Positions 9,531-19,022 of a stretch of 64,000 nt of DNA are shown piece after piece. Under the pieces are notes generated by a model. It had not been told where the DNA came from and did not search any database. It saw only the letters and a list, made by a program, of their open reading frames with translations. Position 1 is the first letter of the stretch, and each line of letters starts with the position of its first letter. Made by a program: the position numbers and the translations under genes. Source of the DNA: Oceanobacter sp. (GTDB lineage Bacteria > Pseudomonadota > Gammaproteobacteria > Pseudomonadales > Oceanobacteraceae); assembly GCA_002733645.1 (NCBI GenBank), contig NVWL01000011.1, positions 36,985-100,984 of the forward strand, in the 5' to 3' direction.

Positions 9531-9779
9531 CTACTTTTGGCGCGCGCGATGCTCTTTTACCGCAGCTGAAAGCACTTTCAGCAATTGCGGGTCTACACCT
9601 TGAGTTTGTGGACCAGCGGCTGCAGGGGCAGGCGCGGCAACTTCTTCAGGTGTAAGTTTGGTGACCAGTTTGGACATAAAGCTGGTGATAAAAACCAAGA
9701 TCGTCAAAAACGCGAACACGGTTCCCATACCAAAGGCCATCAATTCCAAACCTTGCGCTACTAGACTTGGCTCAGTCAT
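9531..9779 (-). CDS. oadG: Oxaloacetate decarboxylase, gamma subunit
   Basis: Small membrane anchor of the pump, 82 aa. One N-terminal transmembrane helix (about 10-32, LMAFGMGTVFAFLTILVFI) is followed by an alanine/proline hinge and a basic C-terminal tail (LSAAVKEHRARQK). In characterised pumps this subunit links alpha to beta and binds zinc through its tail. It is the first gene of the operon, with GAGGAG eight bases before the ATG. Gene order G-A-B is the one usual in gammaproteobacteria. Confidence 0.92.
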   Translation of the reverse strand: MTEPSLVAQGLELMAFGMGTVFAFLTILVFITSFMSKLVTKLTPEEVAAPAPAAAGPQTQGVDPQLLKVLSAAVKEHRARQK

Positions 9780-9992
9780 GCAGGCGGCTCCTCATTAAAC
9801 ATTGTGAAGATGCTTGCTGCGATTCCAGTAAGACGCAGAACGCCCTACCAAGGGGTCGGCAAGCTGCGCTAGAGTACTTAATCTGCCAATGTAAAGCAAC
9901 TGCAACAAACGGCCAAACTGGCCTTATACCCTGCCCCTCACGTATACTCGCGACCCGATCCGCCCTAGACAATCAAAGCGTTATTACCCGTC

Positions 9993-10994
9993 ATGTTTAC
10001 AGGCCAACTTCCATTTACCGACATGCCCCGCCCGTACATTGCCCTTGCGCCGATGGAAGGCCTGATGGATGGTACCTTTAGGGAGCTAATGACGTCTGTT
10101 GGCGGCATTGACCACTGCGTCACGGAATTTGTCCGAGTCACAGGACAACTACTGCCACCTAAAGTGTTTTATCGCCTTTGCCCCGAGTTACGCAATGGCG
10201 GAAAAACTCAAGCGGGTACGCCAGTGCACGTCCAGTTATTAGGCAGCGAACCAGAACTCATGGCTGAAAACGCGGCATTAGCGGCGAGTTTGGGCGCGCC
10301 TGCGATTGATCTTAACTTTGGCTGCCCAGCCAAAACTGTCAATCGCCATATGGGTGGAGCCGTATTACTGCAGTACCCAGAATTACTGCACAGCATTACT
10401 AGCGCCGTACGCAAAGCCGTCCCAGATCACATCCCTGTCACTGCAAAAATGCGCTTAGGTTTTACCGACAAATCCGTTGCCTTAGTCAATGCTCAAGCAT
10501 TAGAAGCAGCCGGAATTCAGTGGCTGACCGTTCATGCACGTACCAAAACCGAAGGTTACAAACCACCGGCCTACTGGGAGTGGATTAGACAAATAAAAGA
10601 CGTGGTAAATATTCCCGTACTCGCCAATGGCGAAATCTGGACACCCGAACACGCTGAACAATGCCAACAAGAAAGTGGCTCTGACATTTTAATGATAGGT
10701 CGTGGATTAGTCGCCGTGCCCGATTTGGGCTTGCAGATCAAAGACCCGAAGCATACACCTATGACGTGGCAAGAAAGCCTAGGATTAATGAAAGTGCTGG
10801 CGGAATCGTTACCACACTTACAGGACAAACAGCTAACATCGCGAATGAAGCAGTGGCTGCATTATTTTTCAATGCAATCACCTGAGATTGCTCAAGTATT
10901 TGAAGTGGTCAAGCGTGAACTCAATAAAGACATATTCTTTAGAGCGCTAGACAATGCCTGTACTGATATATCCAACACGTTAGCTGCCCAATAG
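9993..10994 (+). CDS. dusC: tRNA-dihydrouridine(16) synthase DusC
   Basis: FMN-dependent enzyme that reduces uridine in the D-loop of tRNA. The 333-aa protein opens with ALAPMEGLMDGTFREL, where the flavin-binding loop lies, and has the catalytic cysteine Cys111 in NFGCPAKTVN. Further family marks are KMRLGF, VHARTKTEGY, LANGEIW and MIGRGLV. The TEFVRVTGQLLPPKVFYRLCPEL stretch and the GEIW motif match DusC better than DusA or DusB. Neither candidate start (9993 or the in-frame ATG at 10023) has a clear ribosome site; 10023 would give an N-terminus closer to E. coli DusC. It is divergent from oadG. Confidence 0.88.
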   Translation: MFTGQLPFTDMPRPYIALAPMEGLMDGTFRELMTSVGGIDHCVTEFVRVTGQLLPPKVFYRLCPELRNGGKTQAGTPVHVQLLGSEPELMAENAALAASLGAPAIDLNFGCPAKTVNRHMGGAVLLQYPELLHSITSAVRKAVPDHIPVTAKMRLGFTDKSVALVNAQALEAAGIQWLTVHARTKTEGYKPPAYWEWIRQIKDVVNIPVLANGEIWTPEHAEQCQQESGSDILMIGRGLVAVPDLGLQIKDPKHTPMTWQESLGLMKVLAESLPHLQDKQLTSRMKQWLHYFSMQSPEIAQVFEVVKRELNKDIFFRALDNACTDISNTLAAQ

Positions 10995-11068
10995 GGACTA
11001 CTTCCACTGCGTCACTCATGTATGCTATCTGCACTCACTATTAACTCGCACTGTACATTGGCACTTAG

Positions 11069-11551
11069 ATGACTGAGAAAATTTCTATTTTTGCCGACGT
11101 GCAAAATATCTATTACACCACTCGGCAATCGTTTGGTCGTCATTTCAATTACCAAGCACTATGGGATGAACTGACTCAGGGCCGAGAAGTCGTACGAGCT
11201 GTTGCTTATGCGATTGATCGTGGTGATGCGGCGCAAATGAATTTTCAGCGCATTCTCAAAGAGATCGGTTTTGAAGTGCGTTTAAAACCCTATATTCAAC
11301 GCCGCGACGGTTCGGCTAAAGGCGACTGGGATGTGGGCATTACCATTGATTTAGTGGATGCCGCAGCGGCATCCGATATTGTCGTTTTATTATCAGGCGA
11401 TGGTGATTTTGATCTCGCACTTGAGCGAGCCAGAAAAGATGGTGCGAAATCTTGGGTGTATGGCGCCGAGGCTTTAACTGCGCAGTCGTTAATTAATGCT
11501 GCTGATACATTTGTGCCGATTGATGAGCGTTTATTGCTGGGAAAAAAGTAG
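11069..11551 (+). CDS. NYN-domain (LabA/DUF88) PIN-like protein
   Basis: Predicted small PIN-fold protein of 160 aa in the NYN/LabA family, several members of which are RNases. The acidic residues expected of a metal site are present: Asp10 (FADVQNI), Asp86/Asp88 (KGDWDVGITID) with Asp94, and Asp111/Asp113/Asp115 (SGDGDFDLAL). The protein consists of the domain alone, without the C-terminal RNA-binding OST-HTH domain some relatives carry. It is convergent with rsuA, 28 bp apart, and has no obvious operon partner. The true substrate is unknown. Confidence 0.85.
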   Translation: MTEKISIFADVQNIYYTTRQSFGRHFNYQALWDELTQGREVVRAVAYAIDRGDAAQMNFQRILKEIGFEVRLKPYIQRRDGSAKGDWDVGITIDLVDAAAASDIVVLLSGDGDFDLALERARKDGAKSWVYGAEALTAQSLINAADTFVPIDERLLLGKK

Positions 11552-11579
11552 TGAGTTTTCACACAATAATTAGCGATAA

Positions 11580-12269
11580 CTATTTAACAAAAGACGCCAC
11601 TTCATCAGCCGTCAGTGCTCGCCACTGCCCTTCTTGAATATCTAAACGCACTTCACCAATTTGCTCACGATGCAGCGCAACCACACGATTACCCACGGCG
11701 GCAAACATGCGTTTTACTTGGTGATACTTACCTTCTGTAATTGTCAGTAGGACTTCTGTCGGGGTAACAAACTCTAATGCGGCCGGTAATGTTGGTTCAG
11801 TAATGCCTTGAAATATTACACCTGTGCGAAGACGATCAGCAGCGTCACTGGTAAGTGGACGCGACAAGCCAACGCGATAAGTTTTTTTGCAGTGACTCTC
11901 TGGCCGAATAATGTCGAACGACCAATGACCGTCGTCGGTGGCTAACACTAACCCTGTGGTGTCGGCATCCAAACGCCCAACGACATGAAGCTCGCTGTGA
12001 TCTGGTAGATCGACATGAGTAAACACCGATGGATACGCTTCGTCTTTATTCGAGCAGATGGTGTTTTTAGGTTTATGAATCAGCAGGTAACGAAAGGGTC
12101 TTGGGATGAGCTTTTCACCATTTAGGCGAATATCTCGATGGGTATGCACCTGACACCGAATATCAGTGATGAGCTCGCCGTCGACGGTGACCTCACCTGC
12201 GAGGATGCAACGAGTTGCCTCATCTCGTGTCAGAGTGGTGCTGATGCATATGAGTTTATCTAAACGCAT
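11580..12269 (-). CDS. rsuA: 16S rRNA pseudouridine(516) synthase
   Basis: Converts U516 of 16S rRNA to pseudouridine. The 229-aa protein has an N-terminal S4 RNA-binding domain (about 1-48, MRLDKLI...) and the RsuA-type catalytic domain with Asp101 in VGRLDADTTGL. The C-terminal EGKYHQVKRMFAAVGNRV segment is the family's conserved KxHQxKRM motif. RluE and RluF share the fold; length and the GRLDADTTGL context favour RsuA. It follows cmoB by 9 bp and probably belongs to the cmoA-cmoB-rsuA transcript. Confidence 0.85.
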   Translation of the reverse strand: MRLDKLICISTTLTRDEATRCILAGEVTVDGELITDIRCQVHTHRDIRLNGEKLIPRPFRYLLIHKPKNTICSNKDEAYPSVFTHVDLPDHSELHVVGRLDADTTGLVLATDDGHWSFDIIRPESHCKKTYRVGLSRPLTSDAADRLRTGVIFQGITEPTLPAALEFVTPTEVLLTITEGKYHQVKRMFAAVGNRVVALHREQIGEVRLDIQEGQWRALTADEVASFVK

Positions 12270-12278
12270 TTAATGCCA

Positions 12279-13286
12279 TTAGGGTGCTTCCGCCAGAATC
12301 ACCGCTCTTAGCGGTGCTGGGTAACCTTCTACGGTGAGGTCGTGATTATCCGCATCTAAAAAATCAGGCAGTGAGTTAAAACGCATCCAATCCGTTGTAC
12401 GTTGTTCTTCGATGCTGGTTTGATTCAAATCGACCACGCGTGGATTGCGTAAACCGGCACGACGACACCACAATAATAATGTCTCCACCGACGGTAAAAA
12501 CCACACATTACGCATCATCGCGTAACGATCTTCTGGCATTAACACTTCACCGAGTTTTCCTTCTATCACTAGAGTTTCTAACACCAGCTGCCCACCCGGA
12601 CGCAATGTGTCACGGAGCTCTTGAATATGATCAATCGGAGATTTTCGGTGATACAGAACCCCCATTGAGAAGGTGGTATCAAAAGATTGTAAACGCGCTG
12701 GCACATCTTCCATTTTTAGCGGTAAGAGATCGGCTTTTAATGGGCCTAACGCTTTTTCTGCATAGCGCTTCATCGCTTGAAACTGCATTAAAAATAATCG
12801 CGACGGATCAACCCCCACCACACGATCGGCTCCACCACCTAACATTCGCCACATGTGATAACCGGAACCACAACCGACATCAAGAATAGTTCGACCTTTG
12901 AGCGGCGCAAGATGAGGAGCCACGCGATCCCACTTCCAGTCAGAGTGCCATTCGGTATCTACGTAGGTATCAAAAAATCGAAACGGGCCTTTACGCCAAG
13001 GCATTAAGCCACGCAGGCCCTCTTCAACTTTTTGTTTCTCTTCGGCACTCACATCTGTTTTAGTCAGGGCAAGATCACTGACACTCAGATTACAGGTATC
13101 AGGCTTGATCGCAGGTAAAGACTCCAATGCTTCCAGCCAACGTTCTTGGTCGCCATGTTCTTTATCATGCAGAATTTCTTGTAATTGATCCTTGAGTACA
13201 TTCCCCCAAGGAGCAAATTTTCCTTCTTGCATAAATTCATGTATTTCATCAAACCAGTGGAGCAATGTATTATTTTCTACAGACAT
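12279..13286 (-). CDS. cmoB: tRNA U34 carboxymethyltransferase
   Basis: Transfers the carboxymethyl group of carboxy-SAM to 5-hydroxyuridine at tRNA position 34, the last step in making cmo5U, which widens wobble decoding. The 335-aa protein has a class I methyltransferase core: TILDVGCGSGYHMWRML (about 122-138), GVDPSRLFLMQF and FSMGVLYHRKSP. The DTEWHSDWKWDR stretch before the core is characteristic of CmoB. Its partner cmoA lies directly upstream (18 bp). Confidence 0.94.
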   Translation of the reverse strand: MSVENNTLLHWFDEIHEFMQEGKFAPWGNVLKDQLQEILHDKEHGDQERWLEALESLPAIKPDTCNLSVSDLALTKTDVSAEEKQKVEEGLRGLMPWRKGPFRFFDTYVDTEWHSDWKWDRVAPHLAPLKGRTILDVGCGSGYHMWRMLGGGADRVVGVDPSRLFLMQFQAMKRYAEKALGPLKADLLPLKMEDVPARLQSFDTTFSMGVLYHRKSPIDHIQELRDTLRPGGQLVLETLVIEGKLGEVLMPEDRYAMMRNVWFLPSVETLLLWCRRAGLRNPRVVDLNQTSIEEQRTTDWMRFNSLPDFLDADNHDLTVEGYPAPLRAVILAEAP

Positions 13287-13304
13287 GACAAGCTATTGAT
13301 CCAG

Positions 13305-14030
13305 TTATTTGATGGCAAGATAGGATACAAAATTAAAACACTGATACCAGCGAATCACTTGAGAAAAACCCGCCGCTTTTAAACGCTCAATATGCACCGC
13401 TTCGGTTTCTGGAATCAATACGTTTTCAATTGCACTGCGTTTTTGCGCGATCTCTAAATCAGAGTAGCCATTGGCGCGTTTAAAATCATGATGTAATTCT
13501 GTTTGAATAGCTTGCTCGGTTTCATCAAAGGCGATTTTTTCTGACAAAATTAGCACTCCACCAGCACAGGTGGCATTGGCAATATTTGTTAATAACGGTA
13601 AACGCTTTTCGAGTTCGATAAATTGCAGTACAAAATTCAGCGCTGTGACTGACGCATTTTCCAGTGGGTATTCGCACACGTCGGCACAAACAAAATCGAC
13701 CGGTGTGCCGTCATCATCTAATGCAAGATAATGCCCAGCTCGTTCTAGCATGGATTCGGAGTTATCGATTCCAATGATACGGCAATTTGGTGTTTTCAAT
13801 GCATGACGCATCGCCAGAGTAACAGCGCCTAACGAACAACCGAGGTCATATACATTGGTGCCTGCTTGCGCATAGCGCGCGGCGATGGTGCCACTCATGG
13901 CAACGGTTTCAGCATAACCGGGGACTGAGCGTTTGATCATATCTGGAAATACACGGGCTACCGCGGTATCAAACGCGAAGTTTGGCACGTCGCCAAGGGC
14001 GCTTTGGTAGATGTCGTCACGTTCACTCAT
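13305..14030 (-). CDS. cmoA: Carboxy-S-adenosyl-L-methionine synthase
   Basis: Makes carboxy-SAM from SAM and prephenate for use by CmoB. The protein is 241 aa; E. coli CmoA is 247. Visible motifs are FPDMIKRSVPGY (N-terminal), the cofactor loop YDLGCSLGAVTLAMR (about 61-75), GIDNSESMLERA and LNFVLQFI. It starts the cmoA-cmoB-rsuA cluster, reading away from the diguanylate cyclase gene. Confidence 0.94.
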   Translation of the reverse strand: MSERDDIYQSALGDVPNFAFDTAVARVFPDMIKRSVPGYAETVAMSGTIAARYAQAGTNVYDLGCSLGAVTLAMRHALKTPNCRIIGIDNSESMLERAGHYLALDDDGTPVDFVCADVCEYPLENASVTALNFVLQFIELEKRLPLLTNIANATCAGGVLILSEKIAFDETEQAIQTELHHDFKRANGYSDLEIAQKRSAIENVLIPETEAVHIERLKAAGFSQVIRWYQCFNFVSYLAIK

Positions 14031-14092
14031 AGAAAGTCCAGATACAGTAATCTGGGGATTTTAGCTCAGCTAGACAAGCGCGGCCAACGGTA

Positions 14093-15859
14093 TCAACCCA
14101 TTACCGTGGTATTGCGGCCTAATTCCTTAGCTTTATACAAGCACTTGTCAGCTCGTGTGAGCGTATCCACTAACAACTCTCGACCATCATTAATAGCGAC
14201 TCCCAAACTGCAAGTCACTGCAATTCGTTCGTCATCACACGTAAAAGCAAGATTCTCGATATTCCCCCGAATACGCTCGGCCAGTTCGTAAAGGGCACTT
14301 TCTGATGCACCAACGACCAGTACAGTAAACTCCTCCCCGCCGTATCGATACAAGGAATCAGAGTAACGTAGCGAATCTGATACTCGCCGTGCAAATTCAC
14401 TTAATATTGCATCCCCGACTGGGTGCCCAAAACTGTCATTCACCACTTTAAAGTGATCAATATCAATCATAATAATGGCTACCTGCTCCCCAGAACGAGA
14501 ACCATGCGCCTGCAACTGCTCTAGTCGTGCATCTAAACTCGATTTATTCGCAGTAGAGGTTAGATGATCAATACGCACCTCGCGCCTCAACGCTTCAAAT
14601 TGCTGTTCAATCGCTTCACCATGAGATACGAACGCGCCAAGACCTACCGTTCCATCCACTTCTATCGCCCAAACACTCGCCAATACTACAAACGCTTTTC
14701 CATTGTGGTTCAGTGCATGTATTCGAAATGTACGACGACGAAGATGCTTCATTTTTTTATTAGTAATTGCCCGGTCTAGTACAGACCAAAAACGCTCACG
14801 ATGCTCCTCGGGCAGAAGCTGCGCTATGTTCAGGCTGATAAAATCTGACTGCGCATAGCCGAACATAGTCGCTACACCTACATTGGCATCTTGTATATCC
14901 CCTTCTCGAGTTAAGAATAAAACACCGCCTGGCATTGAATCCATCATGGTCGCTAAACGTTTTTGCATGGACTCTCTGACCTCAACTTCTGCGACTAAAC
15001 GCTGAAACCAACGATCTTCCTGGCTGGCATTCCACATCAAGCCAGCAAAGGCGGTCATACAAAATCCGGTTATCATGATGCCAAATCCAAATGCCACACT
15101 GAGATATCCAGAGTTCACACAATGAAATAGCAAGACTCCGAGCACAAGGGGCACCACCACAATCGGCAGTAATAGTCGGTTTATCTGACGCCATCCGGGG
15201 AGTGCTTCTTTATGAAATTCAGAATTTTTCTTATTAATTAATAAGGCATTTGCGAGAAACTGGATGAAGAATAAAACAGCGGTATGCACTGCGATTGATG
15301 CGAAAAATTTCACCTTGAAAAGGCTATGGGCATCAAGTAAATAAGTCACTAACGCGGCGAGTGATATAAAAAAACCAACACCAAGAATACAGCGTATCAC
15401 CCAGATACATCGATCACTGACTTGTTGTGAGCACATCATTAATGCGCCGCTTAATATAAATAAGATGCACGTTGCTGGGGAGGGCCGCCCAGGTAGATTG
15501 TTACTGTAGTCATCTGGCCAAAAAAATTCGTCAATCCCCAAATTTATATTGAGCAAGTACTCAATAAGTGAAGTACCCATCAGTAACATCAAAATCAAAC
15601 CAGAGATCTGCAACCCATGTCGTTCTCTGGCGGCCTGGCCAAGCAGAATACCAATACCGCTAATCGCAAACGCCAGTGCCGTATTGAACTTCATGCTAGG
15701 AAAATCAGGGGAAAGGGTCGTCAAAGAGTGAATATTCATCACCCATCCGAGCATAACGAGTAACGCTACTGCGAAAATAAAATACCCAAGGAAGCGCAGA
15801 CTAAACAACAAGGGGCCTTGTTGATTAGGGGTGTACGTGGAAGTACTCACTAATGACAT
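14093..15859 (-). CDS. Membrane diguanylate cyclase with PAS domain
   Basis: Predicted cyclic-di-GMP synthase, 588 aa. The first 280 residues hold about eight hydrophobic helices, probably a membrane sensor module. A PAS domain follows (about 305-420, starting near MDSMPGGVLFLTREGDIQDA), then a GGDEF domain with MIDIDHFKVVNDSFGH and an intact active site GGEEF (507-511). An inhibitory I-site RYSD lies exactly five residues before GGEEF, so product feedback is likely. The ATG at 15859 has AAGGA eight bases upstream; an upstream in-frame start at 15895 lacks that support. No EAL domain is present. The signal sensed is unknown. Confidence 0.9.
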   Translation of the reverse strand: MSLVSTSTYTPNQQGPLLFSLRFLGYFIFAVALLVMLGWVMNIHSLTTLSPDFPSMKFNTALAFAISGIGILLGQAARERHGLQISGLILMLLMGTSLIEYLLNINLGIDEFFWPDDYSNNLPGRPSPATCILFILSGALMMCSQQVSDRCIWVIRCILGVGFFISLAALVTYLLDAHSLFKVKFFASIAVHTAVLFFIQFLANALLINKKNSEFHKEALPGWRQINRLLLPIVVVPLVLGVLLFHCVNSGYLSVAFGFGIMITGFCMTAFAGLMWNASQEDRWFQRLVAEVEVRESMQKRLATMMDSMPGGVLFLTREGDIQDANVGVATMFGYAQSDFISLNIAQLLPEEHRERFWSVLDRAITNKKMKHLRRRTFRIHALNHNGKAFVVLASVWAIEVDGTVGLGAFVSHGEAIEQQFEALRREVRIDHLTSTANKSSLDARLEQLQAHGSRSGEQVAIIMIDIDHFKVVNDSFGHPVGDAILSEFARRVSDSLRYSDSLYRYGGEEFTVLVVGASESALYELAERIRGNIENLAFTCDDERIAVTCSLGVAINDGRELLVDTLTRADKCLYKAKELGRNTTVMG

Positions 15860-15928
15860 AGTAACAATCCTTCGGCCTGTCTCATCAGGCCACATATTCA
15901 GGCTAGTTTACTTATGTGGAGTCGTGAG

Positions 15929-17437
15929 TCAGTCTGAGTTGGTTTTACCTGTCAAACCAGCACGTTCATGCTCTTCTTGCGCATCTTCGATCAGAGATTT
16001 ACTCAGCTCTTTCTTCACACGTATCCCCAGTTGGGTAAACTGGGCAGCTTGGTTAACTAGGTTGCCACGCCCACCTTTGAGTGCCTTCCATGTATCATCA
16101 TAGGTGTTTTGCACTGTACCCAGCTGCTTACCAAGAGTTTCCATACGGTCAACCACAATAGCCAACTTGTCGTAAATTTTACCGGCCTGCTCCGCCAGTT
16201 TCTCAGTGCTCTTGTTACGACGCTCAATAGCCCAAATACTGGCCACTGTGCGTAATGTTGCGAGGAGTGTGGTAGGCGTGACAACCACGATACGACGCTC
16301 AAATGCCTCATTGAACAAAGCGTCATCTTGCTGAAAAGCCAGCATAAACGCAGGCTCTACCGGCATAAACATGAAAACAAAATCCGGCGAATTAATGCCT
16401 TCTAGTTGCTGATAGGCCTTATCACTTAAACTACGAATGTGCTGTTTAATGGCTTCACAATGGCGACGTGCCGCCATATCACGCTGCGAATCGTCTTCGG
16501 CATTCACGTAATCGGTGTAGGCATTAAGAGATACTTTTGAATCCACCACGATGTGTTTGTCATCTGGCAGGTTTATCACGACATCCGGGCGGAAGCGTTT
16601 GCCGTCGTCGTTATTAAGGCTTTGCTCACGCACAAACTCTTGGCCTTCCCGTAATCCGGATTTTTCCAATACGGTTTCAAGTACCAGTTCTCCCCAGTTA
16701 CCCTGAGTTTTTTTCTCACCACGTAAAGCGGTGGTCAGTGCGTGAGCTTCGGCAGACATTTGCTGATTTAGCGTATGTAACTCTGTGATTTGCGCCTTTA
16801 AGGTCGCACGATCACGGACATCAGACACGTACACTTCTTCGACTTTCTTTTTCAATCCATCCAACTGTTCACGAAACGGGCTTAATAATGTATTAATTCC
16901 TTGCTGGCTTTGCTCTGCAAATTGCGCGGTCTTTTTCTCGAATATTTTTTGCGATAGGTTTTCAAATTCTTTGAGCAGTTGCTCTCGTGCGTCATTTAAA
17001 ACGATGAGTTTTTCTTCCGCATTGCGCTGCTCCTGTTGTCGTGCTTCTTGTTCTGTCGCCAACGTTGCATTCAAGTGCTGCTCTTTTCCTCGCAACTCAC
17101 TGAGGTTAGCTTCTGCACGCTTGAGCTGTTCTTGCAGTTCTCGCTCACGAACTTTGGTTTGTTCTTCGCGTTCAGTTAAGCGAGCTATATCTAACAGCTG
17201 ACTCTGAATATCTGCTGTCGCTTTTTCAATGTCATGTTGTTTGTTATGAGCGTTTGATTTCAACAGCATCAATTCAGCTTGGGTTCGTTCGGACTCTTCA
17301 TTTAATCGCTTCAAATCAACCCGGTACGTTGCCGACTTTCGATCACCTAACAACCAACCTAATAAGACCGAAGCAATTAATGCAAGAATAATAAAGGCGA
17401 GAATTTCTGGGCTAAAGTTTAAGGGGGTGTCTGTCAT
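15929..17437 (-). CDS. rmuC: DNA recombination protein RmuC
   Basis: RmuC-family protein, 502 aa, implicated in limiting recombination at inverted repeats; its nuclease-like fold suggests DNA cleavage. An N-terminal membrane helix (about 10-30) precedes a long coiled coil rich in Glu/Gln/Arg (about 38-190). The conserved RmuC domain includes GNWGELVLETVLEKSGL, FRPDVVINLPDDKHIVVDSKVSL and FVFMFMPVEPAF. The start codon overlaps the end of gph, showing translational coupling in rpe-gph-rmuC. Confidence 0.93.
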   Translation of the reverse strand: MTDTPLNFSPEILAFIILALIASVLLGWLLGDRKSATYRVDLKRLNEESERTQAELMLLKSNAHNKQHDIEKATADIQSQLLDIARLTEREEQTKVRERELQEQLKRAEANLSELRGKEQHLNATLATEQEARQQEQRNAEEKLIVLNDAREQLLKEFENLSQKIFEKKTAQFAEQSQQGINTLLSPFREQLDGLKKKVEEVYVSDVRDRATLKAQITELHTLNQQMSAEAHALTTALRGEKKTQGNWGELVLETVLEKSGLREGQEFVREQSLNNDDGKRFRPDVVINLPDDKHIVVDSKVSLNAYTDYVNAEDDSQRDMAARRHCEAIKQHIRSLSDKAYQQLEGINSPDFVFMFMPVEPAFMLAFQQDDALFNEAFERRIVVVTPTTLLATLRTVASIWAIERRNKSTEKLAEQAGKIYDKLAIVVDRMETLGKQLGTVQNTYDDTWKALKGGRGNLVNQAAQFTQLGIRVKKELSKSLIEDAQEEHERAGLTGKTNSD

Positions 17438-18150
17438 GATGCGCTCAATAATTCCAATAAGTTGTCACATATGAGATCAGGTGACGAAGTGCGAATATCT
17501 TCGCCGTGATTGTATCCGTAAGTCACAGCGGCGGTTGCAATACCTGCCGCTTTCGCGGCTTGGATATCATGACGCGAATCACCAATCATTAACGCACAAT
17601 TCAGAGAAATCGAGAGTTTCTCACACGCTTTGATTAACGGCATTGGAGATGGCTTTCGTTCTGAGTAATCGTCACCACAAATAATAAATGGAAAATACCC
17701 AGACCAGCCCAGCGATTGAATTAAGGGATCGGTGAACATTCGCGGTTTATTGGTAATGACGATCTTAGGTATTGATACGCGCTGAAGAAACTCTCCCACG
17801 CCAGCGAAAGCCCCCGTCGCTTGGTGTAAGGCGGCTAAGTAGGCTGCATCAAAATGCTGGCGCGCGGCTTGTACGTCTTGCATTAATAAAGCAACCGCCT
17901 GTGTTTCATCGCCGTCACATAATGCGCGGCGAACGAGCATATCAGCACCGTTACCAATCCACTCTGCCACTCGCTTTCGCCCTACTGGGGGCCGCTCTAG
18001 CGCCACCAGCATGTGATCCACTGCCGACGCTAAATCAGGCACGCTATCGATCAAGGTGCCGTCGAGATCCAACAAAACAACCTGCGGGTCTAAGCCGTGT
18101 GTTAGTGCACATACGGCAGGCGAAAATAACGTGTCTGGCTTAAATGTCAC
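17434..18150 (-). CDS. gph: Phosphoglycolate phosphatase
   Basis: HAD-family hydrolase that removes phosphate from 2-phosphoglycolate, a product of DNA end repair. Motif I is LLDLDGTLIDS, motif II KIVITNKP, and motifs III/IV are KPSPMPL and MIGDSRHDIQAAKAAG. The usual N-terminus begins near the first aspartate. I prefer the GTG at 18150 (238 aa), placed just after the rpe stop with GAGAAG upstream; an ATG at 18180 would overlap rpe by 26 bp and has no clear ribosome site. The 3' end overlaps rmuC by a few bases. The rpe-gph pairing is common in gammaproteobacteria. Confidence 0.88.
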   Translation of the reverse strand: MTFKPDTLFSPAVCALTHGLDPQVVLLDLDGTLIDSVPDLASAVDHMLVALERPPVGRKRVAEWIGNGADMLVRRALCDGDETQAVALLMQDVQAARQHFDAAYLAALHQATGAFAGVGEFLQRVSIPKIVITNKPRMFTDPLIQSLGWSGYFPFIICGDDYSERKPSPMPLIKACEKLSISLNCALMIGDSRHDIQAAKAAGIATAAVTYGYNHGEDIRTSSPDLICDNLLELLSAS

Positions 18151-18154
18151 TGAC

Positions 18155-18844
18155 TTACTTCTCAGCTTTGGCGATCTCATTGCGCATTTCGGTCATCACC
18201 TGCTGGTAATCAGGGGCATTAAAAATCGCCGAGCCAGCAACAAACATATCCGCACCGGCAGCACGGATTTCACCAATGTTATCGACCTTGACGCCACCAT
18301 CAATTTCTAGGCGAATATCGAAACCTGACGCATCGATTTTCTGGCGTGCTTCGCGCAGCTTATCGAGCGTTGCAGGAATAAATGATTGGCCACCAAACCC
18401 TGGGTTAACGGACATCAGCAAGACAACATCCAGTTTATCCATTACGTAGTCCATGTAATGCAGGGGGGTCGCTGGGTTAAATACCAAACCTGCTTTACAG
18501 CCTGCGGCTTTGATTAGCTGCAAACTACGATCAATGTGATCGGACGCTTCTGGGTGGAAGGTAATGTAAGTCGCGCCCGCTTCGGCAAAATCACCAATCA
18601 TGCGATCAACAGGCTTCACCATCAGGTGTACATCTATTGGAGCAGTTACGCCGTGTTTACGCAGCGCTTTACACACCATCGGCCCAATCGTCAGATTAGG
18701 AACATAGTGGTTGTCCATCACGTCGAAATGCACAACATCGGCGCCTGCAATAAGTACATTATCTACTTCTTCACCTAGGCGAGCGAAGTCAGCGGACAAT
18801 ATCGATGGAGCTATCAGGCAATCTTTAAAAGCAGACGAGGTCAT
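18155..18844 (-). CDS. rpe: Ribulose-phosphate 3-epimerase
   Basis: Interconverts ribulose 5-phosphate and xylulose 5-phosphate in the pentose phosphate pathway. The 229-aa TIM-barrel protein has every signature: [33 protein letters not shown] with a metal-binding histidine and catalytic aspartate, [17 protein letters not shown] and LEIDGGV. The ATG at 18844 places the conserved APSILSAD at the usual distance; a TTG at 18865 would add seven residues and is unlikely. First gene of rpe-gph-rmuC. Confidence 0.95.
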   Translation of the reverse strand: MTSSAFKDCLIAPSILSADFARLGEEVDNVLIAGADVVHFDVMDNHYVPNLTIGPMVCKALRKHGVTAPIDVHLMVKPVDRMIGDFAEAGATYITFHPEASDHIDRSLQLIKAAGCKAGLVFNPATPLHYMDYVMDKLDVVLLMSVNPGFGGQSFIPATLDKLREARQKIDASGFDIRLEIDGGVKVDNIGEIRAAGADMFVAGSAIFNAPDYQQVMTEMRNEIAKAEK

Positions 18845-19022
18845 AACAATGTGATCCGGTAACAAAATATCGCGTTATTGTACTTGCTCAGCGCCAGCCA
18901 TGCCACGGCGTCTCATGTATGTCGCACTTTCCCATACTTGAACATTCGCCCGTACAAGCACTATGCGGAATGCTTTTTGCTGTAAATTACCGATATACCT
19001 AAAACGTGAGTTTTCTGACGCT

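Noticed and set aside
12395..12889. 164-aa plus-strand frame opposite cmoB
   Set aside because: No ribosome site, no domain, and fully covered by cmoB.
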